From Laburnicola sp. R22_1 (taxonomy: Eukaryota > Ascomycota > Dothideomycetes > Pleosporales > Didymosphaeriaceae), in assembly GCA_014281115.1 (NCBI GenBank), contig JACONQ010000015.1, forward strand, positions 868,001 to 932,000: a stretch of DNA of 64,000 bases. Direction: 5' to 3'. Position numbers and translations under genes: made by a program. Numbering within the stretch: the first letter of the stretch is position 1; every line of letters starts with the position of its first letter. The notes beneath the pieces are model-generated. The model made no database searches, was not told where the DNA came from, and saw nothing but the letters and a program-made list of their open reading frames with translations. This document shows, in pieces, positions 22,584 through 33,719 of the stretch.

Positions 22584-22746
22584 TGTAGCGGTTGTTGCTG
22601 CAAAGCGAAAGTCGGGAAAACACTGATTTGATTGTATGTGTGTAGTAGCTAAGATATATACTGCTAGGTAGGATAGGCAGCAGTAAATAAGTGTAGGCAG
22701 CAATGAGCTAGCATAGGCAACAATGAACAGTCCGAATACCGTTACA
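22584..22746 (-). repeat. 3' LTR of copia-1
   Basis: 163 bp, with inverted tips tgtagcgg and accgttaca on the plus strand. Identical to 29785-29947 except one a/g difference near the middle (cagtaaataag versus cagtaaatgag). Confidence 0.95.
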
Positions 22747-24314
22747 CACCCCCTCATCCTGTAGTTAGTTAACGACGTAAGGATGATCTCTCCTACATGT
22801 CTACTGTGCCTTAAAGTCAAGAGTATAGATTTGTAAGGTGTAGCTGCCTCACAAACTCAGCATGCTTCTGACGTGGTAGCACCTTGGTCATGCCGTCAGC
22901 AGGCATCCTATCAGTAGATCGCCATTGTACGTAGAGTCGTCCTTGCTCTACTTCCTGGCGGATCCAGCTCTGGTGTATATCAACATGCTTGAGCTTAGTT
23001 GCCAGTTTGTCTTGTTCTTTTATAACAATCCCAACAGTCTGCTGGTTGTTACATAAGATAGTCGGAGTAGTGTGAAGCGTTAGTGAGAGGCCATCAAAAA
23101 GGCGTAGCCACTCCTCCATTGCTAAGCCTGTGAGGGAGAGCGCAAGTAGCTCTGCCTCAGTAGTTAATTTAGTGACTGTACGCTGCAGGGTAGACTTCCA
23201 GTCGACAGTCATCCCAAACAACTAGAAAATATATCCTTAAGAGCTGCGGCGAGTCTCTAGGTCGTCTGCGAAAGCAGCATCAGATGCTCCAAAGAAGATA
23301 AGATCGCAATAATCTTCTTCTATAGTCATAAACTCTTAAATCTCTTGCTCAGCTATGCAAGCTTCGAGCGCGTAGTACTTCGTCTCTAGGACGTAACGCC
23401 ATACTTTGCGTATAGAGTCTACGTGAGCTTGTCCGGGGTTTGTGAGATGTGAAGCGTGTATCACATGCGCGCGTGCTAGATCTGGTCGAGTGAACTGCGT
23501 CAGGAACGCGAGATGGCCGACAAGCTCCTAGTAGAGCTTCGTACGAGCTGCGTTGGGTTCCTCTATAGATGGTTCAAGGTAGTTGACCATCATAGGTACT
23601 TCTGTACGGCGGCCAGTAGACGTTATGCCATACTTTGCGGCTACTTTGTCGATGTAGGCATCCTAGAGCAGCCAGAGTTTGCAGGCGGCGATGTCTCGGA
23701 TAACGCGTATGCCTAAAAACCACTTAAGTGGACCAAGTCGCTTTAGTTAATAGTACTCGCTAAGCTTCTGCTCGAACTACTAGTGGAGCTTGGTATTGTG
23801 TGGGTGAAAGGCCATGACAATATCGTCAACGTAGACGAATAGTATAAGCCACTTAGTCGTGTACACACATGGAAAGCCTGGCACAGGCTTCATCCCTAGT
23901 GACTATAGCGTCCTGCGGAGCTCCTTGTACCATAGTAGCGGTGACTCCTTTAATCCATAGAGAGCGCGAAGTATCTAGAGTAGTTCTCCATCTTCTTAAA
24001 ATCCGTCTGGCGTCTGCGCGTAGAGTAGACAGTTAAGTAGGGCGTTAAGAAAAGCTGTTAGTACATCGTATTAAATCAGCTCTAGCCCAAAGTAATTGGC
24101 AATAGCGGTGATTGCTCTAAAGGTGCGTGCTGCAAGTGTGGCGGCGTAGGTGTCTCCGTACGGCTGCTAGAGATCACCTCTAATCACCAATCGTGCCTTG
24201 AATCGTGAGAGGAAGCCGTCCTCATCAAATTTGTAGGTAAACACCCACATAAGTGGTAAGACCTCAGCATTAACATTTGCTGCTATCTTTGCAGTCCTAG
24301 CAAAGCATCCTTTA

Positions 24315-26411
24315 CCGTGTTTCATCACCTGACGATCGGCCCCACCGGACGATCGATTTTCCGCCTCAACAGCCCAACTTCGGCACCTTTTGCAACGCTC
24401 TATACAACGAATATGGCCGAATTAAGTGCTGCTCTTGACTATTTGAGCTCGCTGAGCATCTCTGAGAAGCCTAATTACACCAAAGTCGCTCAAAAATATG
24501 GCTGCGATCGCAATACGTTGTCGCGCCGGCATCGCAGGGTGCAGGGCACGCGCGACGCGCTGGCCGACAGCCAGCGCCTCCTCAACTCCTAACAGGAAAC
24601 TGAGCTTCTACAATATATTGATGGCCTTTGCGAACGAGGATTACCCCTACAAAGGAGATGATACGAAATTTCGCATCAGAAATAGCTGGGAAGCCTGCTG
24701 GCAAAAACTGGGTTGACCGATTTATACGACGCCACAAAGTCGACCTACTTTCGCACTGGACCTCTGGTATAGACGCCTCACGTAAACGCGCCGACTCTGC
24801 CTTCAAGTACGCCCTATATTTCGAGCTCCTACGTAAAAAGATTGAGCAGTATAACGTCGACAAGCGCCACATGTACAATATGGATGAGAAGGGTTTCCTG
24901 ATTGGGGTGCTGTCAAAAATGAAGCGTGTCTTCTCCCGACAGCGCTATGAGAGCGGCGGCATTAAACAAATGCTCCAGGACGGCAATCGCGAGTGGATTA
25001 CGACGCTGGCATGTATTTGCGCTGATGGAAGCTCTCTTACGCCTTGCTTGATTTATCAAGCGCAGTCAAACAATATACAAGACACCTGGTTACAAGATTT
25101 TAACGACTCCTCACACAAAGCTCTCTTTGCAGTATCACCAAGTGGATGGACGAACAACGATTTAGGCCTAGCATGGGTCAAACAGGTGTTTGACAGGGAG
25201 ACTAAGGCAAAGGCGCGCCGCGATTATCGTCTACTACTCCTTGACGGCCATGGATCGCATGTTACAATGGAGTTTATTAACTACTGCGATCAAAATAAGA
25301 TCCTCCTGGCCATCTATCCACCTCATTCAACCCATACGCTCCAGCCGCTTGACGTCGCGCTATTCAAGCCTCTCAGCACTGCCTACTCTGCTGAACTTAC
25401 TGAGTATTTGGATAAGTGCCAGGGCCTCTCAAGAGTCACAAAGCGCGACTTCTTCGCTATGTTTGAGAGGGCCTGGCAGTGCTCCTTTCAAGAAAATACG
25501 ATCTGCAGCGCCTTTAAGGCCACTGGCCTAGTGCCTTTCAACCCCTAAGTAATCCTTCAGCGCTTTAATAATATGGACCCAGAGCGGCCATCCTCAAGCG
25601 ATAGCAGCTCTTCTGTACTTAGCGCTTCAGATTGGCGTAAAATTGAGAGACTCTTGCGCCAGGTTGTCGCTGATACTTACGCTGAGGGTCCCGGCAGCTC
25701 TCCCGCACTATGCACTCAATTTCAGTGCGCAACGCCCTCCTGAACTATGAAAATAAGCGTTTACGAGAAGCGCTAGCCCAGAAGAAGCGCCCTACGCAAG
25801 GAAAGCCTCTACTGCTTGAACCACCTACAAATTACGCTGGTGGCGCCATATTTTGGTCCCCCACAAAGGTCAAGGAAGCTCGCCAACGCCAGGCACAAAA
25901 AGATCAGGAGGCAAAGGCTAAGGAGCAAGAGAAGGAGCAGAGGAAGGCTATCCAGGAGGAGCGGAGGCGTACAAAGGCTATACAAAAGGAGGAGCGCGCC
26001 CAGGCCCTGGCGTCAACCCAGGCGCTTCGGGCACCAAAAGCAAGGCCCCCAAAGGCATCCAAGAAGCTCCTCTCCTACTCCAAAACACCTCCAAGGTGAC
26101 GCGTAAGGGCAAGGAGAAGGCTATTACACCTCCTTTAATTGATGAGGAGGATGTAGAGTACAACTTTTCATCTGTTGTAGATGTGGCGCCTACGCCAGCG
26201 CGTACACGCCGGGGTCGCTCTTTACGGCTCCCTGAGCGTTATCGCACCTAATAAAGTATCGCGATTGTCTCCTATGCCCCTCAAAAGCTCTCCACCAAAA
26301 AATCTAGCCTGTATACAATTTGTATTGCGTTGTACAGCTTCAAAAGTTGTACGCACGGGCCCTGCCAAATCGATCGTCAGGTGGGGCCGATCGTCGGGTG
26401 ATGAAACATGG
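24315..26411 (+). mobile_element. Pogo-like transposon, copy B (nested in copia-1)
   Basis: 2097 bp, TIR starting ccgtgtttcatcacc and ending inverted at 26411. TA lies at 24313-24314 and 26412-26413. GACGATCG occurs twice per TIR, 17 bp apart. It lies in the opposite orientation to copia-1, within its reverse transcriptase region, so it is younger than the copia insertion. It is nearly identical to copy A. Confidence 0.93.
24413..26251 (+). pseudogene. Pogo-like DDE transposase, copy B
   Basis: Same domain order as copy A: psq helix-turn-helix, CENP-B-type helix-turn-helix, DDE core, Lys/Glu-rich tail. All three catalytic Asp are kept (NMDEKGF, LLLLDGHGSH, LQPLDVALF). Breaks: TAA at 24590-24592 (CAA in copy A); C5 shortened to C4 at 24644-24647; TAA at 25546-25548 (shared with copy A); G4 shortened to G3 at 25686-25688; G3 shortened to G2 near 26013. 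Three of the five breaks are one-base homopolymer contractions relative to copy A. Confidence 0.88.
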
Positions 26412-29400
26412 TATTCCATATATTGCAATATTCTTCTTAACCTGCTTATCGAAACTCAGCACCATGCGGGTGAGTCTCTAGGTCTCTCCAGGTCCTCGGC
26501 GGTGGCGGAACCTATGACTAATAAATCCTAAAGACAGGCTGCGGCTTCAGCGCTGTCGTAAACGCGTGTAGGTAGTCATTAATGCGTATTCCATAGGAAA
26601 TCGCGTGTGTCTGGTATCTGGTTGCACTAGTGAGGTCGTCAGTGCGCTACTACCATCGGCGTAAGGTTGTGAGTATATTTGACTCGTCAATTTCGAGATT
26701 TCTACGTCTCGGCGCATTGTTTGTGTGTCGATCAGGTAGATAGTCAGGGATTTGGGTTGCAGAGAGCTCTAGATCTCGTTCTATCGGGAGAACTTCGGCC
26801 GGAGTATCGTTATTCCGTTGCCGGCTCACGTGAGGCGCAGGTAATGTAGGCGTAAGTAGCCCACCCCCTAGAAATAGATCCTCTACGTCCTCATCAACTC
26901 CATCAATTTCCTCAACTCTACTCTCACCCCCTACATACTGCTAGCTTGCGCGAGCTACAGCTACAAGTATATTGCGCGTCTCGTTGCGCGTCTCGTTACG
27001 CGTCTGCCTAAGCGTCATAAGCTCTTCAATAGCAATATCGTCAGATTCAGCTTCTTCTAGAAAGGCAAGCAGCTCTATAACCTCTTCAATAACTAACTCT
27101 GCTGCGTAGCCTTCTAGTCCTTCGTAAAATCGCGTTAGTTCGAAAATAACGTCTCTAGCTCGAATTACTCTATTCTTTGTCGGCAGCCAGATCCTAAAGA
27201 TATTCGTCAAATCATAGCCTACAAGATGTCCTATAAGAGCTCTAGACTCCAGCTTGTCGCCTCTCTTAATAGACGGATTTCGGACATACGCTCAACAGCC
27301 TATAGGGCGCAGGTGGTTCACCTTCGGCTTTAATCCCCATACAATCTCATATGAAGTCTTCCAACCTAGTGCTTCGGTTGGTGTACGATTCAGTATGTAT
27401 GCTGCTGTTCTAAACAGCTCGTTTAATAATAATTTTGGCAGGTTTCCTTCAAGCCTCATAGCTCGAGCTCAAATAACAATAATCTTGCCTGCTCGCTCTG
27501 CAAGGCCGTTTTGCTCGTCTGCATAGTCTGCCCACAGCTCGTATCAGATCCCTAGCTCAGCGCAGAGTTCCTCCAATACGTTTGGTGCAACTCCATATCC
27601 TCGGTCGTTATCAGTCTTGATTGCGGTGACGTCGCTGTCAAAGATACGCTGTATCTTGCGAACCTTTTGGACAAGCCAGCGGCTCAGGAATGCCTTCGTA
27701 CGCTGTGGAAAGCAGTCAACTTCATGCCACTTGCTATACTGGTCCACCATGTGACCTGCAACTCGGTCACCATTAAGACAAGCGTCTATGTCTCGTGGCA
27801 AAAGCTGAATAAAGTCTACAGCAACGCAGTAGAATTTCCTAGGTGCAAAGTCCTCCTGCTGTCTTCTAGAGACTTGCTTTGTAAGTTTCGATTCAACACA
27901 TACGCCACAGAAGTCGCTATCTTTGCCTTCTACTCGCAAGCCTTCCACATAGTCGGCCAGCTTCTCAATTGCCTTCTTACCTGGATGGCCCCAGGTGCTA
28001 TAAGCTGTCCTATAGTCGACTATAAGATCGCGTCGAGGGTCCTTTGAAGGTCGGTAGGTAGTGCTAAAGGATGATAATAGGCGTATGTCTGGGCGGCGGC
28101 TGGCATCAGCGTCGACCAGCCAGTGACCGTTGTCATACTCTAGTTAAGCAATGACAGTTTTCTTGCTGACTTTGTACAGCAAATCTTGTCCTGAGTCAAA
28201 GTGGATCTGACTCGAGCGACAGCGTGCTAAGCCCATAAGGCTCGTCAAGAAGCCTTCGACTAAGGCAACGTGTGTTAGAACGATAGGTGATAGTCCTCTC
28301 AGTGTTTTCACAGTCAGCTTCATGCTGCCCCATACAGTTATCTTAATACGGCCTATTCCTGCTCCTACGAAATCGTTGGCACTGGCCTCATACTCTCTCG
28401 TCCATCCAGGCCAAGACTCAGTATTAACAATATGGGTGTTCGAACCAGGATCAAGTATGAATCGGTTGCTCAATGAGTCGTAGCTGCTAACATCGTCAAG
28501 CGTCGATAGAGCCACCAACTCCTCAGTAGGTTTGACACCATCGTCAAGCATCAGATCCTCGTCGCGCTCATCGCGCTCGTCAACCGTAACGGCATCAGAT
28601 ACCATATATTGTGCGGTGTAGGTCGATGGATTGGAAGGAGGCTTGCCATCGTCAATAGTAACTGCAGGCTCAGAGTTCAACTAAGTTACCTTCCAGTCCT
28701 GTATAGCTTTCTCCACCCTCGCTTTCAAGCTCGGATCCTTAGCAAAGGCCGCTGCCACTTTCTTACTACCCTCCTTGTTGTCGAATCCTCGGGGTCTGTG
28801 AGGCGCATCTGGGTTCATCACCCAGCATCTCGACCATGAGTGTCTTTTGCCACAGAGGCATACACCGCTCCGTGTAGGTTTATTATCTTGCGGTGTTGCT
28901 AGCTTTGCTATCTCTAGCTCTGCCGCGTGTGCGCTAAAGCCTGTACTAATTGGGCGTGTACGCTTCAGGTATGCTGAGAACTCGGCGACGTAGTTCTCCA
29001 CTAAGGGGACTGTCTTACCAAGCCTCTCCTTCTGGATCAGGTCTCGTAGACCTGCTGTTCCATATTCAGGGTCAATTGTCTTGCAGGCGACTAGGAAGTC
29101 TTCCTGCGCTCAGGTGTCTTCAGTCTCTGCCAGCCTAATAGCCTTGCACTAGTTAGTGACCTCGATCCACCTTCAAAGCCATTCTTCAACCTTCCTACCC
29201 TTTAGCGGCGTCTAGAGATCCTTATATACCGCTATTAGATCGCGGCGTCGCGTCGCGTCTAACGGTGCGAGATGTTTCTTAAGGGTCGTAAGGCGTTGGT
29301 GCGGCGTATCCTTGTCCTCAATCAGGTAAATGTGATGCGCTGCTATCGTCTTACTAATCTCAGAGTTAAAGTCTGCTAGAGCCTTCAGCTGACGCTTATA

Positions 29401-29784
29401 CTCTAGATCCTTCTTTTCCCATCTCTCGTACGCCCAACGGTAATCGGCTCGCTGCTCGGTATTTAGGCTGGCGTACGTAGTAGCCGTGCTGTCGTAGTCG
29501 CTAAGCTGAGGCTCCATCGGCTCCTCAAGCTGCGGTAGCTTGTCTGCTGCAACATCTGGATCAACGTATTTCCAGAGTTGGTTCTTTTGCGCTGTATCCT
29601 TGCGGATGAACAGCCATTTGTGCCAATCTTCTGATCGACTGAGGACGATTGTCACTCGAGTGACGGCTGGATCCGACTCGGTTGTCATCGTGCTCGCAGG
29701 GTTGCTCCTACAGTAAGACTGTGGTGTCCTTAGTAGGGTAATTGCTTAGGTGAGTGAGGCCCCGTCGCAATCCGGGCTCATAAC

Positions 29785-29947
29785 TGTAGCGGTTGTTGCT
29801 GCAAAGCGAAAGTCGGGAAAACACTGATTTGATTGTATGTGTGTAGTAGCTAAGATATATACTGCTAGGTAGGATAGGCAGCAGTAAATGAGTGTAGGCA
29901 GCAATGAGCTAGCATAGGCAACAATGAACAGTCCGAATACCGTTACA
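29785..29947 (-). repeat. 5' LTR of copia-1
   Basis: 163 bp. On the minus strand the LTR begins TGTAACGG and ends CGCTACA, followed by the half-tRNA-Met primer site. Flanked on the right by target duplication cctat at 29948-29952. Confidence 0.95.
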
Positions 29948-30248
29948 CCTATCCTGTGAGTGACGTAGCGGCTATTGTCCGATGGGTGTTGGTGCAACAT
30001 ATGATAAAGCGTGCAAAAGTTCGGAAAGGTCAACTAACGAGCGAGGATGGAAGATAATTCGTGGCTGAACTGGTCGTTTGCTGGCGGCTAACTTGACCCA
30101 CAAAGCGTTTGCATGTAGCACGCCTCCGTAGTCTCCCTGCCCCTGTTTGAATCGCGATCATCGAATTGCTCCTGGATTGTGGTCAACAAATATTATATGA
30201 CTAAATTTTTGGGCAGTCTGATGTTTTCTATTCATTATGTAGCCTACT

Positions 30249-30500
30249 TTATCGCTGGTTTCCGGAGGGGCCATGCGGTGCTTGCTGATTGTCCCAGCCA
30301 ACCTTTGAGGAAGTGCTCTCAGGAGTCCACTTCTGTTCCAAGTTGCTAGCAAGCTCATCCATTTGGCTATCTTTTGCTTGGCCTACCCTCGTGTCGGAAA
30401 GATGTTCGGTCAATTCGCTCACGGTGGAATCAAGATCTGTCGAACGCTGACCTTGAGGCTTGGAAGATGCCTTGGTGTTATTTGGGTTACTCGATGACAT
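30249..30500 (-). CDS. Small hydrophilic protein, 83 aa, unknown function
   Basis: A single-exon frame starting at the ATG at 30500 (MSSSNPNNTKASS) in good context (caccacgATGtc). A start eight codons further upstream (30524) is possible but its context is weaker. The protein is rich in Ser, Asn, Gln and charged residues, with no signal peptide, membrane segment or known domain; it is probably largely disordered. The frame is intact and un-RIPped in an island of normal composition between copia-1 (which ends about 300 bp downstream of its stop) and the hAT-2 remnant. The upstream 100 bp contain several CCCC/GGGG runs (stress-element-like), which would fit a stress-induced gene, but this is a guess. 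Confidence 0.55.
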   Translation of the reverse strand: MSSSNPNNTKASSKPQGQRSTDLDSTVSELTEHLSDTRVGQAKDSQMDELASNLEQKWTPESTSSKVGWDNQQAPHGPSGNQR

Positions 30501-30970
30501 CGTGGTGTGAGTGCTTTTGGGCAAAATAAATCCGTTAAGAAAAGCGCTGGGTGTGTTTCGGGGAAGCGGGGTGATTTTTGAAGTGGCCGGGGTGCGCGAA
30601 ATTGATCGGTGACTCTAATCTTAAAGCCTTGTGGGGCGAACAGTAAGGACTGCATGTGAGATGGCATTCTCCTTTAAGCGTTTGTCGCCAAACTACGTAT
30701 AGGCTCCCAAACAACAAGGCAATCAACAACAAGGCAATCAAGCGGATTTAATCCACGACTCTGGGTCTACAAGTATTTAAATAATGGACATACACTTAAA
30801 ATATCTTATCATTCGTTATCGTATACAGAATATATATTTCCAACGTTTCCAATAGTCGGTTACTAGTAACTATTGGATATATTTGAAGCCGTAACTGTAC
30901 GTCTCGCCCGACGGACCGACTGATGGGGGGTGGGTTGAGTACAGTAACTGAGGGCTGCCGTAACTGCTTA

Positions 30971-32662
30971 CTACTCAATAGCTCCGTAACTGAAGGGTGC
31001 AGTTACTGGAGTTACTGGAGTCGTACACCTCAAATCGTCGTCCATATCCTCAAATATCCCTCTGGCGGAGATGTGAGCTGTAAGCTCGTTCAGCTCACTC
31101 CTAATAGCCTTGTTTTGAATCCAATTACGTTGGAGTTGCAAGGCCTCTATTGTAGCTAGAGAAAGGAGGTTTCTATCCGTTGATATAGTCCTCTGTGCTT
31201 TGCTGAAGCACCTCTCACACTCACAAGAGGTGGCAGGTATAGATAAATAATTAAGGGCGACTTTGTACAAAATAGGGTACTGTTTCTTGCCTACGTAATG
31301 CCACCAAGTTATAGGGTCTCCGTAAATCGGGTCCTCGTCCTAAGCAATAAGGAGGTCTCCGCGTATATTGTCAAAATACGTCGTCAGCTCGTTTAACGTC
31401 TGGGCTTTCTTGTGAGCCCGGGAGTTGGTCTGTAAGTGGAGGTTGACAGCCATAGTCTCCTCGAACTCCTCGTCGTGATATTTGCCACCCGGCGTTTTGC
31501 GACGACGGAGGGCGGAGGCGTCAAGCTCAATTACCTCCTCCTCCTCCGCATCAACATACCGTTGAAAGACGTCTTTTAGGGATCTCTCAGCTTTCTTGTA
31601 CCAAGCTGGGTAGGCTGACCACTGCCCTTGAAACCAGAGTAGCCGAAGCTGCGGGTTAAGGGCAGTCGCGACGCAGTACGGTGAGGATGGCTGATCCATC
31701 ACGAGCTTGATAAAATACGACGTAAGCTTCTGTATTGCAAACCTAGTAGCGTTTTTGATGTAGGAGTTGTTAGGCTTGTAGGCGACGGCGTCTTTGACTT
31801 TGTGGAGTCTCCGCTAGAGGTGTTGCAAGTTGACAAGCGTCTGCCAGAGACTCCCGTACCTAGAGGTGCTGACGTTGCCCTCAAGTCTTAAAGTCATCTG
31901 ATAGAAGGGCTTAAGGAAGTCGGCGAGCTCTTTAACGTCATCCCACTCATCGTCTGAGAGGGCGTCGGCCAATGGGTCGTAGTCCAGCTCCTCCTTGTCC
32001 TCCTCATCGCCGTCCTCATCGGCGGCGACGTCGTCAGCGCCCAACAGAGCTCTCCACCAACGCGTAAACCTAGAGATCAGGTCTCAAAGCTTATGACAGC
32101 GTAAGAGTATGCGATACACAGAGTGCCACCTAATCCCGCTGTCCTGTATTAAATGGAGACTGCTAAATTGCTAGAGGGGGTCCTCATCGCCCAGCTCAGT
32201 TTGTATAGTTATGAACAGCTCGCGGCGTTTGTGGGACGCAAGGACAGCATTCACAAAGTTGTGGAGCTTCCCAACAATCCCATGCTTTCTATACAGTTGA
32301 AATTAATCCTAGGGAGCGGCCTAAGCTAACTCTTCTTCAAACTTGCTGACACCGTTGCCATATATCAGGGCCTTAACGACAAGGTTAATTATATGGCCCG
32401 CGCAGCGTATACAGTGCTCAAAGGTGATAGAAATATTAGGGTGGAGGTTAAGGCCCGCGATAAGCTTAGCGTCGTTGTTTGTCGCATTGTCGCCCACAAA
32501 ACAGCTGAACTAGGTGGCGATATTGTAGTCGTTAATGACGGAGAGGATGGCAATAGCCTAATTGGCGCCCGTATAGTCCCCAAGGAGGTTCTTGAAGCCA
32601 ATAAGCAAATCCTAAGGTTGGTTGTTAATATCTGTAAGTTGTTAAAATACAGTGATTCATAG
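30971..32662 (-). pseudogene. hAT-2 remnant: C-terminal half of a hAT transposase
   Basis: The dimerisation domain lies at 31270-30971 (NYLSIPATSCECERCFSKAQRT). Middle parts are at 31702-31340 and 32044-31814, where acidic linkers such as DEDGDEEDKEELD occur. The core motif CFVGDNATNND is readable near 32480 in a frame with stops. The N-terminal quarter, including the zinc finger, is absent: homology ends near 32650, just before a MITE. No TIR or 8-bp duplication was found, so this is a truncated, RIP-damaged copy. It is related to hAT-1 but not a recent duplicate of it. Confidence 0.78.
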
Positions 32663-32708
32663 TAATATTGCGAAGTTCGAGGGGTCTTCGGACGACGCGC
32701 TACCGGTA

Positions 32709-33403
32709 CTGTGTCCGTGCACTCAACGCCCGGATTCAGTCAACGCCCGCCTTTTACTAGGAAAATCAAAGAAAATAAGCAACTTCACAGCTATATAACT
32801 CTTTAGCTACTTTTTCTTTTTAAAAGCTTTCTTAATTAAAGTTATAGAGAAAGACTATCTCTACAACTCTAGAATTTTGGTTTTCTAATAATAATTAATT
32901 TTAAGAAAAAAGTATAAAAGTACTAAAACTTAAGTCTCTAAATTTAAAAATAATTTTTTTAGAAGTAAAGTATGCTGTTTAGAATATAGTTTATATTAAG
33001 ACTTTTTTTTATAAAGGACTACTTAAGAAGATAGATTATCTTTCCTAATTTTTTTATTTAAAAAAATAAAAAGATAATATAACTTTCTAGTTAATAGTTT
33101 TATTAGAAAGAACTTAATATAAACTATATTCTAAACAGCATACTTTACTTCTAAAAAAATTATTTTTAAATTTAGAGACTTAAGTTTTAGTACTTTTATA
33201 CTTTTTCTTAAAATTAATTATTATTAGAAAACCAAAATTCTAGAGTTATAGAGATAGTCTTTCTCTATAACTTTAATTAAGAAAGCTTTTAAAAAGAAAA
33301 AGTAGCTAAAGAGTTATATAGCTGTGAAGTTGCTTATTTTCTTTAATTTTCCTAGTAAAAGGCGGGCGTTGACTGAATCCGGGCGTTGAGTGCACGGACA
33401 CAG
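32709..33403. mobile_element. Palindromic pogo-type MITE (MITE1), 695 bp
   Basis: The whole element is a near-complete inverted repeat with arms of about 340 bp centred near 33057. It is very AT-rich inside and GC-rich at the ends (ctgtgtccgtgcac). TA lies at 32707-32708 and 33404-33405. TCAACGCCCG occurs twice per terminus, 17 bp apart. It has no coding capacity. The terminus closely resembles that of pogo D, so a related transposase probably moved it. A transcript across it would fold into a long hairpin. Confidence 0.92.
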
Positions 33404-33500
33404 TAAGGGCTTGGCATACCGTGCACGGACGCGCAACGCCCGCCGAATAACATGCTCACCACTTTAAAGATGAAGTTATTAAGCCATCTACAATAGTTAT

Positions 33501-33669
33501 TGTAAGCAGCCTAGAGCTATGTCACATGACGACATTAGTCTCATAAGTCAGCTCGCCTACTATATACGAGCCTCTGATCACTCTATGTACGATACACAGG
33601 CATATACACATCTGAACACAGATACTTCTATAATATACACTTTCTACACATACTACCCAACTGCTTACA
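33501..33669 (+). repeat. 5' LTR of copia-2
   Basis: 169 bp, same length as the 3' LTR. About ten differences between the pair, all C/T or G/A, clustered near bases 25-50 of the LTR. Confidence 0.93.
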
Positions 33670-33719
33670 GTTATGAGCCTAGCCTAATCCGCACTTATAT
33701 ACATATATTAACTCCCTAC

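Larger units (their letters stand above)
22817..29688 (-). pseudogene. copia-1 gag-pol remnants
   Basis: In coding order on the minus strand: gag at 29688-29212 (starts MTTESDPAVTRVTIVLSRSE). Zinc knuckle CLCGKRHSWSRC within 29001-28681. Protease motif FILDPGSNTHIVNT within 28680-28144. Integrase at 27948-27544 with AVDFIQLLP and DNDRGYG, then an integrase C-terminal stretch at 27210-26941 (FRIWLPTKNRVIRARDV). Degenerate reverse transcriptase at about 26500 to 23230, split by pogo B. RNase H at 23221-22817 (TKLTTEAELLALS, then LKHVDIHQSWIRQ). Stops between the blocks are mainly Gln or Trp codons, so the copy is dead, although its LTRs are almost identical. Confidence 0.88.
22584..29947 (-). 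mobile_element. Ty1/copia retrotransposon copia-1, with nested pogo B
   Basis: 163-bp LTRs lie at 22584-22746 and 29785-29947 and differ at a single base (a/g). Target duplication cctat lies at 22579-22583 and 29948-29952. Next to the 5' LTR (right end, minus strand) is a primer site gttatgagccc, complementary to the anticodon region of initiator tRNA-Met as in Drosophila copia. Next to the 3' LTR is a polypurine tract (gatgagggggtg). Pogo copy B is inserted in the reverse transcriptase region, leaving an element of about 5.3 kb. Confidence 0.93.

Noticed and set aside
26980..27020. Short tandem repeat (cgcgtctcgt units)
   Set aside because: Three imperfect copies inside copia-1 coding sequence (repeated ETRN residues); not an independent feature.
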